From the NCBI GenBank assembly GCA_030068145.1, contig JAPJBO010000115.1, forward strand, positions 124,001-188,000: DNA of 64,000 nt. The letters are read 5' to 3'. Below the pieces are notes generated by a model that had not been told where the DNA came from, ran no database searches, and saw only the letters and a list, made by a program, of their open reading frames with translations. Shown piece after piece: positions 42,101-52,900 of this stretch (the first letter of the stretch is position 1; the number at the start of each line of letters is the position of its first letter). This DNA comes from Diplonema papillatum (taxonomy: Eukaryota > Euglenozoa > Diplonemea > Diplonemida > Diplonemidae). Position numbers and translations under genes: made by a program.

Positions 42101-44519
42101 CCCCTTATATGTCCGACATAGTTTCATATTGCCCCTTATATGTCCGACATATTTTCAGAATGTCCCTTATATGTCCGACATAGTTTCAGAATGTCCCTTA
42201 TATGTCCGACATATTTTCAAAATGTCCCTTATATGTCCGACATATTTTCATATTGTCCCTTATATGTCCGACATATTTTGAAGTTACCCTTACATGTCCG
42301 ACGCATTTTGAAGTTGCCTTGCATGCTTCGCGCAAAACCCCACAACATGATGAATCCACCACGTTTTCCCTATGTCCTTTCTGAACTACCTCACGTATTC
42401 CCCCCAGTCTGTTCTGAAATACCTTTGCCGAAGCTTAACTGTAACCCACGCTATGCCTGCTGATGAACCACATTCCTTCTGGACCACCTCTTCAACCGAC
42501 GATGTGAATCACCACATATCATGCAGGGTCAGAACCTTGTGTCTTTTTAAAACGCTCCCGCGGGGCCGGTGGACCCCAAAAAAAATTTTTCGGCAAAAAA
42601 GAAATTTGCTCAACTTCCGCAAAAATTACCGCAGAGTTTGTTCCAAAATTCAAAAAACCCATTTTTTTTCCGGAATTTTTTTTTTGCCATTTCCAAAAAG
42701 ACACAAGGTTTTGACCCTGCATGATATCCACCAGACGAACAGTTTAGGCAACGCAGTCTCTGTGCTGCTTATTCCTTCTTCAACCGAAGGTATGAACCAC
42801 CACATAGACCAGAACCGAGCAGTTTAGGTGACGCTGTGGCTCGGTCTCCGGACAACAAAAAGATCAAACCCATGCAAAAGGACCGAAGATGTCATTAAGC
42901 GTTCTGCTTGAAGGGCTGCGAAACCTCCAATTCGAGAGTCCGGGGGGCCCTACGAAGGTCATTGCTTACACCGTGCTGCATGAAGAACGGGTGCCAAAAA
43001 AATATGCCCAGACGCCATTTAAAAAAAGACCGGGCCATCGGCCTTAGCGGGCGGTCCCGAAAAAAAGAATGTTGCTCAACCGATCCGCATAGTTGGCCGC
43101 GTACTGGTAACACAGAGCCAGGCGTGCGTAGGAGTGCGCGGCCCACGCCTTGAGGTATATTCGCTACTACCAGCAGATCTGCAGAGTAGAACATTGAAGG
43201 CCGAAGTGAAGAAGGCTTCCGTGTCGTTTCAAATGGAGGAGAGCCCGCGGAACAACGTGTCAACACACGCCTGCCAGGCGGTCTCGTCCGCCAGTCAGAA
43301 CGCCCCCGGCTGCGCCACCATCGGTGCAACAATCATCTTTGACTGGGCCACGGCTCGCTCCGCGCCCACGGCGCAACGACTTGCGCCCGCCGTAGTAGTA
43401 CGGGATAGTAGTGGGGCGACCGGATACTCCTCGGAGAGATGGTCCCTGCTCTCTAACTCGTCTCTCTCTCTCTCAAATTGTTTACGCAGAGGAAGGACAA
43501 AGTTTTTCCATGAATTTGGAGCAGCTACCTTGCGCATGCGCCAACCGCCTACCACAAGATGGTTGTATACTTTTCCAAAAATACCGTCACTAAAAGGCAT
43601 GAAAAGACGCTGAAAGTAAATAATGTTGTCGACAACGAAAAGCAAAATAATAAACCAAAACTACGCATTTCTCGTCACTGAACCGAGTCTGTCGGCTGTG
43701 ATCGGGCTCAGGAATCTTTCATCGGCAGCTACGAGCAGAGAAAAAAAGGGGGCAACAGTGGAGAACAATGCGCTTCATGTCCGATCGTTTGGGAATCACA
43801 ATAATGAGCAAGAGAAAGAGAGAAGGGAGCGAGGGAAAACCTGCAGGAGCGTTGGGGTATTTACCTCGGCCTAAAAGGTCGAGGTCACCCCCGTATTTTG
43901 GTTCTCGAGTAGCCTTCTCCTGGTTTACTGGCTGTGGGTTTGATGTCCGATTCCCACAGTGAAACCCGCCATACTCAAGCCTCTACGGTCAACCGGAGAC
44001 TTTAAAATACCGACCTTCTAATCCACAAATAACGCTAGTGAAACTGAGAACTGCATGGGTGTTGCGCGGTGAAGTCCTTGTATTCCTGAACTATTCCACA
44101 TCCGGAATTCCACCCCACTCTTTCGAATGCCGCGAACTCCGGAGAGAGGTGAAGCGACAACACCTGGCAGGAGACACGTTTGTCCGCCCATGTCTTCCTT
44201 GGCATCATTTAGTCTTTTCTTTATGCACAAGTTTCTTCTTGTTTTGTTCCGGAAAAGGTCGCGTTGGCAGAAACGGTGAAGATGATAATTGTCACAGGGT
44301 TGGCGAAATGAAAGCGAGAATGTGGGGTAAGCCCTGACTATTAGATTCACGGTTAAACGAAGCTAGCGCACAAGGTTTGCCTGATCTCGCACCTACTTTC
44401 CGATACCAAATAGATGCTCTATTCAAACTCCGATATACCTTGTAGCTCACATAATGGCAAACACCTGACCCTCACCCACAGGTTGGTCCTCCGAAGGCGG
44501 TGGGCCTCGAAACCTTTGA
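36115..44519 (+). CDS. MIB/HERC2-domain protein, multi-exon
   Basis: Exons in matching phase: 36115-36891 (phase 1 in, 1 out), 37509-38434 (out 0), 39348-39664 (out 2), 40726-41095 (out 0) and 43185-43323 (out 1). Probable small exons at 44258-44326 and 44482-44519 reach a stop; a longer phase-0 reading of the last exon is open but does not fit. The one clear domain is MIB/HERC2 at 36217-36420 (WRWGDQDGG, VKVRWEHDG, YRWGAEEALDL), a fold that binds peptides or substrates in ubiquitin ligases such as Mind bomb. No RING or HECT is seen, so it is more likely an adaptor. The rest is Ser/Arg/Pro-rich, with a TPRTPRTP run near 36827. The 5' end is uncertain: an in-frame ATG at 36039 lies in repeat B. 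Exon 2 is flanked by direct repeats (E). Confidence 0.7.
37074..37126 (+). repeat. (CG)n tract with 18-bp palindrome
   Basis: CTACGCGCGCGCGCGTAG (37074-37091) is a perfect palindrome, followed after 20 bases by a second CG run. Alternating CG of this length can adopt Z-DNA or a cruciform. It lies in the first visible intron of the MIB gene. Confidence 0.85.
37338..37500 (+). repeat. Repeat E, copy left of MIB exon 2
   Basis: Aligns with 38436-38612 on the other side of the exon (TTTTTTCGTAGTAACA type start, AACGCTGGCAGC type middle, GGCACGTACAAACAAAC end). The two are direct repeats in the two introns around exon 37509-38434. Confidence 0.8.
38436..38742 (+). repeat. Repeat E right copy joined to repeat D
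   Basis: Right copy of E (38436-38612) runs directly into repeat D (38612-38742), whose other copy is at 4455-4590. E may be the left part of a larger element that ends with D. Confidence 0.8.
38800..39000 (+). repeat. Dispersed repeat B copy
   Basis: Plus-strand copy, close to the 25838 copy over its full length, in the intron between MIB exons 2 and 3. Confidence 0.85.
39745..39925 (+). repeat. Dispersed repeat F, copy 1
   Basis: About 180 bases nearly the same as 58668-58860 (shared GGGGTTTTAGGGTCTCCGTG and GGTTATGGCTAGCCATGTCC). Both copies are in introns and in the same orientation. Confidence 0.9.
39950..40365 (+). repeat. Dispersed repeat A, longest copy
   Basis: Related to 47245-47540 and 62375-62650. 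The shared blocks in order are GGCTGAAAA-GACGTG, GCGCCAGCTT-GAAGGAA, GGTCAT/CA-CGGGTCT, AGTGAGAAAACAA and TTGTATT-GCCCCTCTACC. An AT-rich insertion near 40195 is specific to this copy. Confidence 0.8.
40378..40470 (+). repeat. Partial repeat B
   Basis: Left half of repeat B (TTGTAGGAAATACTTGAGG to CACACGAACCGCAGG), joined directly to the end of repeat A. Confidence 0.8.
41243..41435 (+). repeat. Dispersed repeat G, copy 2
   Basis: Nearly identical to 659-855. It lies just after the donor region of MIB exon 4, as copy 1 lies just after the donor of a first-gene exon. Confidence 0.9.
41885..42320 (+). repeat. 31-bp satellite, about 14 units
   Basis: Tandem units with the core ATATGTCCGACATAT, which is an inverted repeat of 7-base arms around one C. 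Spacers between cores are AT-rich and more variable than the cores. It lies in the MIB intron after exon 4. Confidence 0.9.
42516..42727. mobile_element. Foldback MITE, 212 bp
   Basis: Arms of about 33 bases are near-perfect inverted copies: ATATCATGCAGGGTC at the left, GACCCTGCATGATAT at the right, each continuing with CCTTGTGTCTTTTT or its complement. There is no coding capacity. The CAGGGTC ends suggest a hAT-like family. CCAC flanks both sides. It is inserted in a short tandem repeat (compare 42445-42515 with 42735-42810). Confidence 0.75.
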
Positions 44520-45064
44520 TCTCGGCCCGTTGTTCTGCCACGAGGTGACTGATGCACCTGTCCTGTCGGTTTTAACTCAACCTATGCCGTGGGAAGTCCC
44601 AAAGGCCTCATTCACGCGGAGTTGAGGCTCTGCAATCTTGACTTTCTGCTTGGATTTTAACGTCTCGAAGATCCTTAGAAAGCAAAAAGCAATTTCAGAG
44701 GAACACGAAACGGCTCGTGGCAAAAGACTCGTTCGTACAAACGTTTCTACCCCGTACCGGCAAGGAAGGTAAGAGTCGCAAAGCGACCGCGCGAAGACGA
44801 TGCTTCGAATGAGTGCAAACTCCAGAAGCACGACACAGTACGATCGAAGAGGTAGTCATCCAGTGGTTAATTCAGGCCATCGCTACAGATATTCTGCATT
44901 CTAACCTCAACTACCCCGTACAAGCGCAGCGAATGCACAACGTTTGAGGGAAGTAACGCGGCTGCCCCCCCGAGAAACCCGAAGAAAGTACGTTGACGTT
45001 TTCTTCGTTTCTTTTTGGAATGTACAGTCCTGCGGGTAGTAGCTCTCGAGTTTGTTCTGCTTAC

Positions 45065-45380
45065 GATTGCGGGAGTCGGAAAACCTACCGTACCTAATGC
45101 AGGGTGTTTCGTGACTAACGGCGAAGACCACAAACCTTCTTTTCTACCATGAGCTGCGACTCAACTATTCTGTTGAATAAGCACCTGCTTCGTTGACACG
45201 CGATAGGTCGCCAGTTGCAAAAACACGAAAGAGGGAGGAAATGTGCTGCAGCCCGCACGAAGCACAAGTACCGAGCAAACGTTCGGCAAAAATACCAAGC
45301 TTTAGTTACATCTCCCCCCCCTCTGACTTCCGTCGAAATAAGCACCGGCGGCCCCTGCGTATTTGTTCGCATCGACCCAT
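45065..45380 (+). repeat. Repeat G (diverged) followed by repeat B
   Basis: 45065-45175 shares GCGACTCAACTATTCT and flanking phrases with repeat G; 45180-45380 is a full but diverged repeat B. The two families lie side by side. Confidence 0.7.
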
Positions 45381-46589
45381 CACATTTTAAGGGCAAAAGA
45401 GAACGCTGGACGGTGTGCTTGGGTGAAGACCTACCTAAACCGTTCACTTCCTACTTGAAACCGACTCCATACAGTCGCTGGCTCCGATGTGTAGAACCCG
45501 TACTACTACGGCGGACGCAATTATGAATCCTTCACCCCCTTCAACTCCCGGCCCGTGTCGTGGCCTTTCCCGCGACGAAACCGGCGGCGTGACCTTCGAA
45601 TGTCGCTAGCGGCATGGCAGCATGCTGGTGCTACGACGCGTGTCTTTGCAAATACGGGTTTGCCAGAACATTTCGCACAGGGACTGGGGAAGTTCAGGTC
45701 CTGCACTCTACACACTGAGTTTCCCTCCCTTTCTCTGTTTCGTCAGTTGTGTGTTTTCGTCGCGCAACCTTGCTGAGTTTTTGCAATCTGGACTGCAATC
45801 TTTAGCACAGTTTTCGCAGTTCACGTGGGCAACCTCAATTGGTTGGTGCATTGACGTAGAGCGCAATTCCATTCTTCTGAGTAGCAGAAAACGATTGTAT
45901 CTCAGCTGCAGGTACACAGCGCCCACAACAAGCACTTTGAGGTCGTTGAAATCGTCGAGTGTAGACGCGGCTGCAATCTGTACCGGCAGGAGAAGAATAG
46001 GAAACAACCCCCAAACGATTGTGCAAAAAAAAAAGAAGAGTCTTCCTTATCTGTTTCAAAATCTGTTAGAGCCGATCTTCCGATCGAAGAAAAACCCGAA
46101 ACCCACTCTTGTTTACCCCGGAGAGCCCCGTTTGCGGCGAGCAACGAGTCGGCATTTGTGTAAATCTCCCTTTTGTTTCGCGTACAAATTGAATGCAGGA
46201 TGCTCTACATAACCCCTGCGCAAGCAACAAGTAACACCCCACTGTCAATCGGTACCAAGTACACTGGCCATTCACCTACTCCGGCACAGGGGCCTGGTGG
46301 ATATGCGACGATGGGGAATCTTCGTTAACGCGCTGCCGGCGTTCTCTTTCGAGTTTACAGTCCAATTGTTATTACAAAGAAAGGCAACATGAAAAGCACA
46401 AAAGCAAAACCATAGAGCATGTAGTGTGTCGTGTCAGAGCCTCGAAATTCGGTCCGAAAGGTTTTTCGGGGCCATTTTCGGTGCTTGTTCCCCCTCGTTC
46501 TTCCCGCGTTCTTGTTTCCTGTCACGCAGCCTGCTAGCCGGGGTCACTCGCTACATTTAAGCCGGTTTAACACCTATCCCGTGGACCTG

Positions 46590-46790
46590 CATCGAGTTGC
46601 CTGCCGCTGTCTATCACGGTGGCCAGGGCTTACCATGGTCCATCAGGCCCATCCCTTCATAGAATTGCTTGGAGCTGTCTATCACTGCCACCTAGTTACC
46701 AATGCAACAGATATTCTGCATTCTGACCTCTAACTATTCACGGTGCACCACGGTCTAGGAGGGAATGGACCGGCGTAGCTCCATTTACGA
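46590..46790 (+). repeat. Dispersed repeat N, copy 2
   Basis: Related to 16243-16400. It also contains CAGATATTCTGCATTCTGACC, a motif found at 44886 and, diverged, at both 3' ends of the LINE in the GATTACACT array. Confidence 0.7.
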
Positions 46791-46968
46791 AAATTTAGAG
46801 AGATTTTAGAGCATCTGCAGATCCCCACGAGAGAGCCTCCAGGCAAACCCCCGGATCTCCAAGTGAACTTAACACTCTCGAACCCCTTCTCCACATTTCT
46901 TCCACAGCGGGAAACAGAGCGGGGGGAAGGGGCGGAGTGGGAGTTGGGAGGGGTGTGAGGCAGCACCC

Positions 46969-49900
46969 ATGGCGGAGGCACAAGATGCCTCCGTCGACGG
47001 CACACTGGATGACCCCGCAGCGCTCCGCGCCGCCCTCGAGGCGTCGCAAGCCGAGCTGAAGGAGGCCAAGGACCGGATGTCGCGCTGGAAGGACAAGATG
47101 AAGGGTATCGTCGAAGGCGAGCGCGCCGAACTACGCGCCCTTCGATCGCTCAAGGAACAGCAAGACGCGGAAATCGCAGAGTTGCGGAGCAAAGCCAAGG
47201 CGTCGAGCCTCCCGAATGGTACGTCAGGTTTGTTTTTCACCACACTCAGCACCATGCATGGCGAGGCTGAAAAAGAGAAGACGTGTTTTGGTTCGGCACC
47301 TGCAACCGAAACTCTTTTTTTACATAAGCGCCAGCTTGGAAGGAAATGCGCGACAAAAGCTGCAAGACAGAGAACCGAGGGGATCCCAAGTGCTGTAACT
47401 ACCGAACCACGTGTTGAACATGAGGTCACACGGGTCTATCCCTTCACGACAAGCCACACACACATAACGGGTCAAAGTCCTCAGTGAGAAAACAAATTGT
47501 GTAAGCGCAGTGTTTGCTTTGTATTTTCCCCTCTACCTACACGGTGCACTAGTCAAGGACTTTTTTGACTTTGACTAGTGGTTTTACTAGTCAAAATGAC
47601 TAGTGCCACTAGTAAAAATGACTAGTGCACTAGTAAAAATGACTAGTGCACTAGTAAAAATGACTAGTGATTTAGACAAAATCCACCTAACCTGGACCCA
47701 AATCCTGGGTGTTTCGAGAGTTTTCGAGGGGTTTTACGGCACTACCGTGACCACCGGTGCCCAGACACCACAAACCACCTGGGCAACCCCAGTTTTCGCG
47801 AGAGACAGGCAGAGTTGCGAGGTTTTTTGGTTGGTTTCTTGGAAAGTTCCTGAGCTTGTATGGCTTAGCAAACATAGTGCAAACGACAGTGCTATCCCTA
47901 CGGTGAGGTCAGAGACATGTCGTGACAGGTCTCAGACACTGGATAATGCGGGCTTCCGACCACATTCAAACTCTCGTCCGTAGATTCGGCTTGTCGCTCA
48001 TGGCGCTCCTATCGCCTTGGCATCGCACCGGACACAGTGCATTTACAGTAGTTCGTGGGTTCCCTAAAACCCACGAAGAAACGAGAGATGGTCGGCAGGT
48101 CTTCTTGCCGAGCTTCCCAACATGAATGTGCAACAGGTGCTGGCTTTGTCCGCCTGCGAACTGTTTGCATGCAAGGCTTTGTGTTGTGCACATTCCACAA
48201 ATAGTTGCTCACTGCTATGTGCTCCGCTTTCTAGTGTTGGAGGCACTCTCTCATTGCGTGCTTGGAGACTTCCTCTTTCACGCCGCCGCGGAAAACCATT
48301 CTTGTAGCCTGTGGCGCGCGCGTTGTGTGCCAGTCAACACGTCGTGGTGCTTTGTCCGGGCATTTCGAATGCCTGGAAGTCACGTTTCTTTGTCTTTTCG
48401 GGACGTGCAGACGACCATTAAGCTTTCGTCGGGTGGGACACCAGCAGGTTCTGGTTTCTACTCGTCGGGTCTACCGCACGGTGAATCGCGTAGCCGGTGT
48501 ACTTTTTGTGGAAACAGCTTCTTTCGCATCTTCGGTTGTTCACATACGACGATATAAATCACCGCCTCGGAGTAGCTTGAACTCACAACGCACTGTCTAT
48601 CGGGCATTGGGAGCGACTAGTAGTATGTGCGGAAGAGCATGAGGCAGGCAAGCTGTATAACACTCCTAGTAGGCAACAAATTCCCAGAAACTCCCCGTAC
48701 TCAGCCGTGGTGCTCGCCTGCCTTCATGGCACTTGCACTTTACAGAACTCAATACTCAGCCCGATTCCTGTGGGGGAAGAGTGGGGGTGGGCGGCCCACC
48801 AAAAAAGGGACCACAGTCTGCATGTTCAGCCGCAAAACACAAACCGACGAGTAATCGTGACTTATTCCTGCAGAACTGGCTTTGCTGAATGACGCTCGTG
48901 GCAGACAACTGACCCCCAGCTTTCGTCTATCGCACAGTAAGGAATCGCGTTGGGAACTGCGTTCGGAAAATCATTGGACCGGAATTTCTTTGGACCAGAA
49001 TTTCTTTTTGGACTTTTTGCAGGTTCTGAAAGTTTTGGACTTTTCCCTGGGATTTTCACTTTTTGGCGGTATTTTGAAGTCTGACCCAAGCAGCTTTTGC
49101 ACTCGTTTCGTGTTTCCGTTACACAAATGATGGGACCGGCAGAATGTACGAACATTTCAAAGCTTCCCGAATTCCGGGCCGAAACGCGTCCAAATTGGTT
49201 CAGGTTACCTTTAGTTTCTGTTTGTCCTTAAAACCCGTGGTGCACGATCATGACTATGGGCATAGCCTGGGTCGCGTAGACAAGCAGCTCGGGTGAGCAT
49301 GGCGGGGCTTCAGGCCGTCCTCAGTAAGAGCGACCTTTTTTTTCGAGCCACTCGTTTGTTTGTAGCGATGGCTCCGTTCTTATTTCAGACTTGCCCCTGA
49401 ACTAGAACGACACATGCAGTATTTCTACTGCTAGAGACCCGTAGACCTTCCCCGAAGCGTTCAAAACGGACTGCCCCCTGCGCCTGTTGTCACTTCTGCT
49501 TCGCCAGTTCGGCAACCAGGAAGCAGACGGTTGTGGCTACACGTCGCACTTTTCACTCCAATGATAAGAAATCCGCACAGGAAACGCGAGCCATTCTGGT
49601 GCGGATGCTGGCCACGAGGAGCTCATCCGAACCTTGCGGGAGGAAAAGGCCGAGCTCGTGAAGGAGAAGGAAGCGGTTCAAGACGACTTTGAAAGGTTCA
49701 AAGAGCGGACGAATGTCGCCATGCGCCTGCGCGGGAAGGAAATGGCCACCAAGGTTTCGATGCACTCGACGCTTGAGCACGACTTGAAGCAGGCGCAAGC
49801 AGAGCTTGAGGTATGCTTTCTGTGGAAAAGCTTCACAGGACCGAAACACGCCACGGCGTTGAGCAAAAACCATCCGTTCTTGCACCACCCCCCGTCGGTA

Positions 49901-52900
49901 GCAAAGTCTGAACCAGCTTTCACTCTGGGTAAACACACACAAAAGTCGAACGGAGACTTCAAAAAACCGACCGCTTACAACAAGAAACAGTCCAGGAAAC
50001 GAACGAACCCCAACTGCAGCTTGTTAAAAACGAAAAGCGAAAGCGTGAAGCGGAACTGGCGCGGCTGGAGGAGGAAGCCGCGCAAGCGTCAATGTCGGTT
50101 GCTCGGCAGTTCGAAGTTGCGTCGCACGAGCAGGAGCGCTACCGAAAGCTGTACGAGAGCGAGAACCTCGCTCAAATGGCAGCCCAACGAGAAGTATGCC
50201 TTCACGATGTTAGTCCTAACCTGAGAGTTTGTACACAGCTTAAGACAAGTGGAAATCAACCAACACGCGCACAACACGACGCGCCTGTGATACGGCTAGT
50301 AATCCCAGTTCTCTCCCGAAAGGAAAGGTGACAAGCACACGAAGATCATTGACAGTTGTTTCGTCTCTACTGGAGCGTACAGAGACCGGTGCCATTCGCA
50401 GCACAAAGCACACGACAGTATCCGAGATTGACGGTGAGGTCTGTACTCCATGTGACACTTCCCAGGGGTAGAGGCAGCGACGGACACGCGCGCACGCTTG
50501 TTTCCTGTTTATCGCGCAGCAAACCTCTTATTCACCCATGACCAGCAACCAAATGGAAAGCAAAAACGGCGGTATACCAACTCGCGCGGTGCCACGGCGT
50601 CGAACCTTTGTTAGCTTCGGCTGACACCAGCTTGCACACTTCACCATGGTCATACAAAAGCTGAGGTTCCCTGACAAGCAAAACTACTTCTGCGGAACAG
50701 CACTGAAGTAAGTTAAGGTGAATTTCCCTTACATCCCACCACTTCAAATTTTGTTCCCTTATATCCCAATGGGACAACAAATTTTGTTCCCGCCCTACTT
50801 CGCATCCGGTTGCGCTGCAGCTTCTTGCATGTTGCGTGTTTTACGTTACGGATAAATTGGCCGATTTTTTCCATCTGCATGAGCCCCGCGTGCTCGTGCA
50901 CCGTATCCTTTTTTACACTCTGCTCAACGACGCCTTTTCTTTTCGGGAGGGCAAAGAGGGAAGGGAGGGGTAATATTGCATCGTCCTGCGTAAAGTCATC
51001 TGCACCATGATCGACTCTAAGTACGGAGTCACGTCTCGTCTGTATACGCGATGCGGTTTACCGAAGCCATCGAGCGCCACGGCCAGGGATGGATACGTTT
51101 ACTCGCTGATCGATGCTACGGCAGTTCCGCAAACCCACTATGCAGCCTGAGTTCAGCCCCGCGCATCTACGCTCACAAGGCAACCCATGATCACTTCGGT
51201 GTGAGGGATCAGTCCTGACCGAGCCTAATGCCTGCCGGGCGCCTGCTCCGTTGCGGTGTTTGCTTTTCTGACCAATGCGTTCCACGTCTGAAGGGTCCTT
51301 GCGTTAAGTTCGCGCCTTCTGTGGGTATACAGACTTGATCACGACTTTTGGAAACGAAGCTTACTCTTGAGATCCGGTGTGGAGGGCCATTGTTACCTGA
51401 CAAAACCCACTCATGCAGCCTGAGTTCAGCCCCGCGCATCTACGCTCACAAGGCAACCCGTGATCACTTCGGTGTGAGGGATCAGTCCTGACCGAGCCTA
51501 TTGCCTGCCGGGCGCCTGCTCCGTTGCGGTGTTTTGAAAACTTGGTAACTTTGTGCTCAGCGGTCCTACGAATCATGTTCCACGTCCTGTGATTCGTACT
51601 TTCAAACTTAATCCATGAATCATGTTCTACCTCCTGTGATTCGTGTGGACTTTTAACAACCTTGTACCTTCCTACAGCAGGACAGGTTCTGCATCTGTTC
51701 ATTGGGTAACTAATTTTGTTCCCGTTCTTCCCATTGAAAGAAACCAAGGACCTAGAAGACCCACCCTTCCTGTTGATCTTGCAGCACCAACCGCCAGGGC
51801 TTGGTCTGGTCAGGCAGTCCAGGCTGGTCGGACTCTGGGTCAGCCGGACTAGACTGGTCAGGCTCCAGCCTCCAGCCTGCCAAGCTTGTCGGACTGTCTG
51901 GTCTGTCCAGGCTGTCCGGGCTGTCTGGTCAGTCCGGGCTGGTCGGACTGACTGGTCTGGTCAGGCTGTCCAGGCTGTCCAGGCTGTCTGGTTTGTCCAG
52001 GCTGGTCGGACTGTCTGGTCAGTCCAGGCTGTCTGGTCAGTCCGGGCTGGTTGGACTGACCGGTCTGGTCAGGCTGTCCAGGCTGTCCAGGCTGTCCAGG
52101 CTGTCCAGGCTGTCCAGGCTGTCCAGGCTGTCCAGGATGTCCAGGATGTCCAGGATGTCCAGGCTGTCCAGGCTGTCTGGTCTGTCCAGGCTGGTCGGAC
52201 TGACTGGTGGCCAGGTTCTGTGGTCAACAAATTTTGTTCCCTTATATCTCAATGGGACAACAAATTTTGTTCCCTTATATCCCAACCAACAAATTTTGTT
52301 CCCTTATATCCCAATGGGATTGCCTTGCCCAAGGCAATCCCATTGGGATATAAGGGAACAAAATTTCAAGTGTTGGGATATAAGGGAATTACACCATAAG
52401 TTAAACCCTTTTGGCAAAGAAAATACCGTTCAAACATTTCCCTCCACAGGCCATGCAGGAATTGAGGGATTGCTTCGAGCAGCGCCAGGCGGAAGTGGCG
52501 CGCCTCCACGAGCAGGAGCTGGCCGCTGAACGGTCACGTGTCGATGAGGTGTGCGTTCGCATTTTTGCCGTGCGGTGTTTAGCCGTATCAGTCGAAAATT
52601 GACTTTTCGTGAACCCCGGCTTCAAACGCTGCTGCGCGCGTCAAACCACGCAGCGCTTTACAAAGCAAAAAGCAGCCGCGGAGTAAGCCGAACGCTTTTC
52701 CGAACAGCGCTCCTTGAACAGAGGGAGATTGGTGTTGCCACTGCCCACCCAATGTGTTGTACAAGAACACGAGGGAGGTTGGTGTTCTGACTTCTGCCCA
52801 GTGCAGTGCCCTGAATGCCAACGCGAGCGGCGGAGTAACTATGACTCTGTAGCCAAATGCCTCGTCTTCAAATTAAAGACGCGCATGAATGGAGCAATTT

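Larger units (their letters stand above)
44520..46968. other. Spacer between MIB and golgin genes
   Basis: No gene recognised. It has a diverged part of repeat G (45065-45175), repeat B (45180-45380) and repeat N (46590-46790). A pyrimidine tract with CAG at 46908 may be a 5' UTR splice acceptor of the golgin gene. Confidence 0.5.
50708..52404. mobile_element. Non-autonomous TIR element, MULE-like
   Basis: The element proper is 50717-52395. About 60-bp inverted ends: GGTGAATTTCCCTTACATCC at left, GGTGTAATTCCCTTATATCC at right read inward, both continuing to CCCTTATATCCCAATGGGA. Flanks GTAAGTTAA and ATAAGTTAA form a 9-bp target duplication with one difference, as in Mutator-like elements. Inside are two copies of a 128-bp repeat (51136-51263 and 51408-51534), a Gln/Leu-coding minisatellite and a long palindrome, but no transposase. 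It lies in the third intron of the golgin gene. Confidence 0.8.

Noticed and set aside
44482-44630. Longer last exon of the MIB gene in phase 0
   Set aside because: The reading VGPPKAVGLETFDLG is open for about 47 codons, but no upstream exon ends in the needed phase. It is kept as an alternative only.
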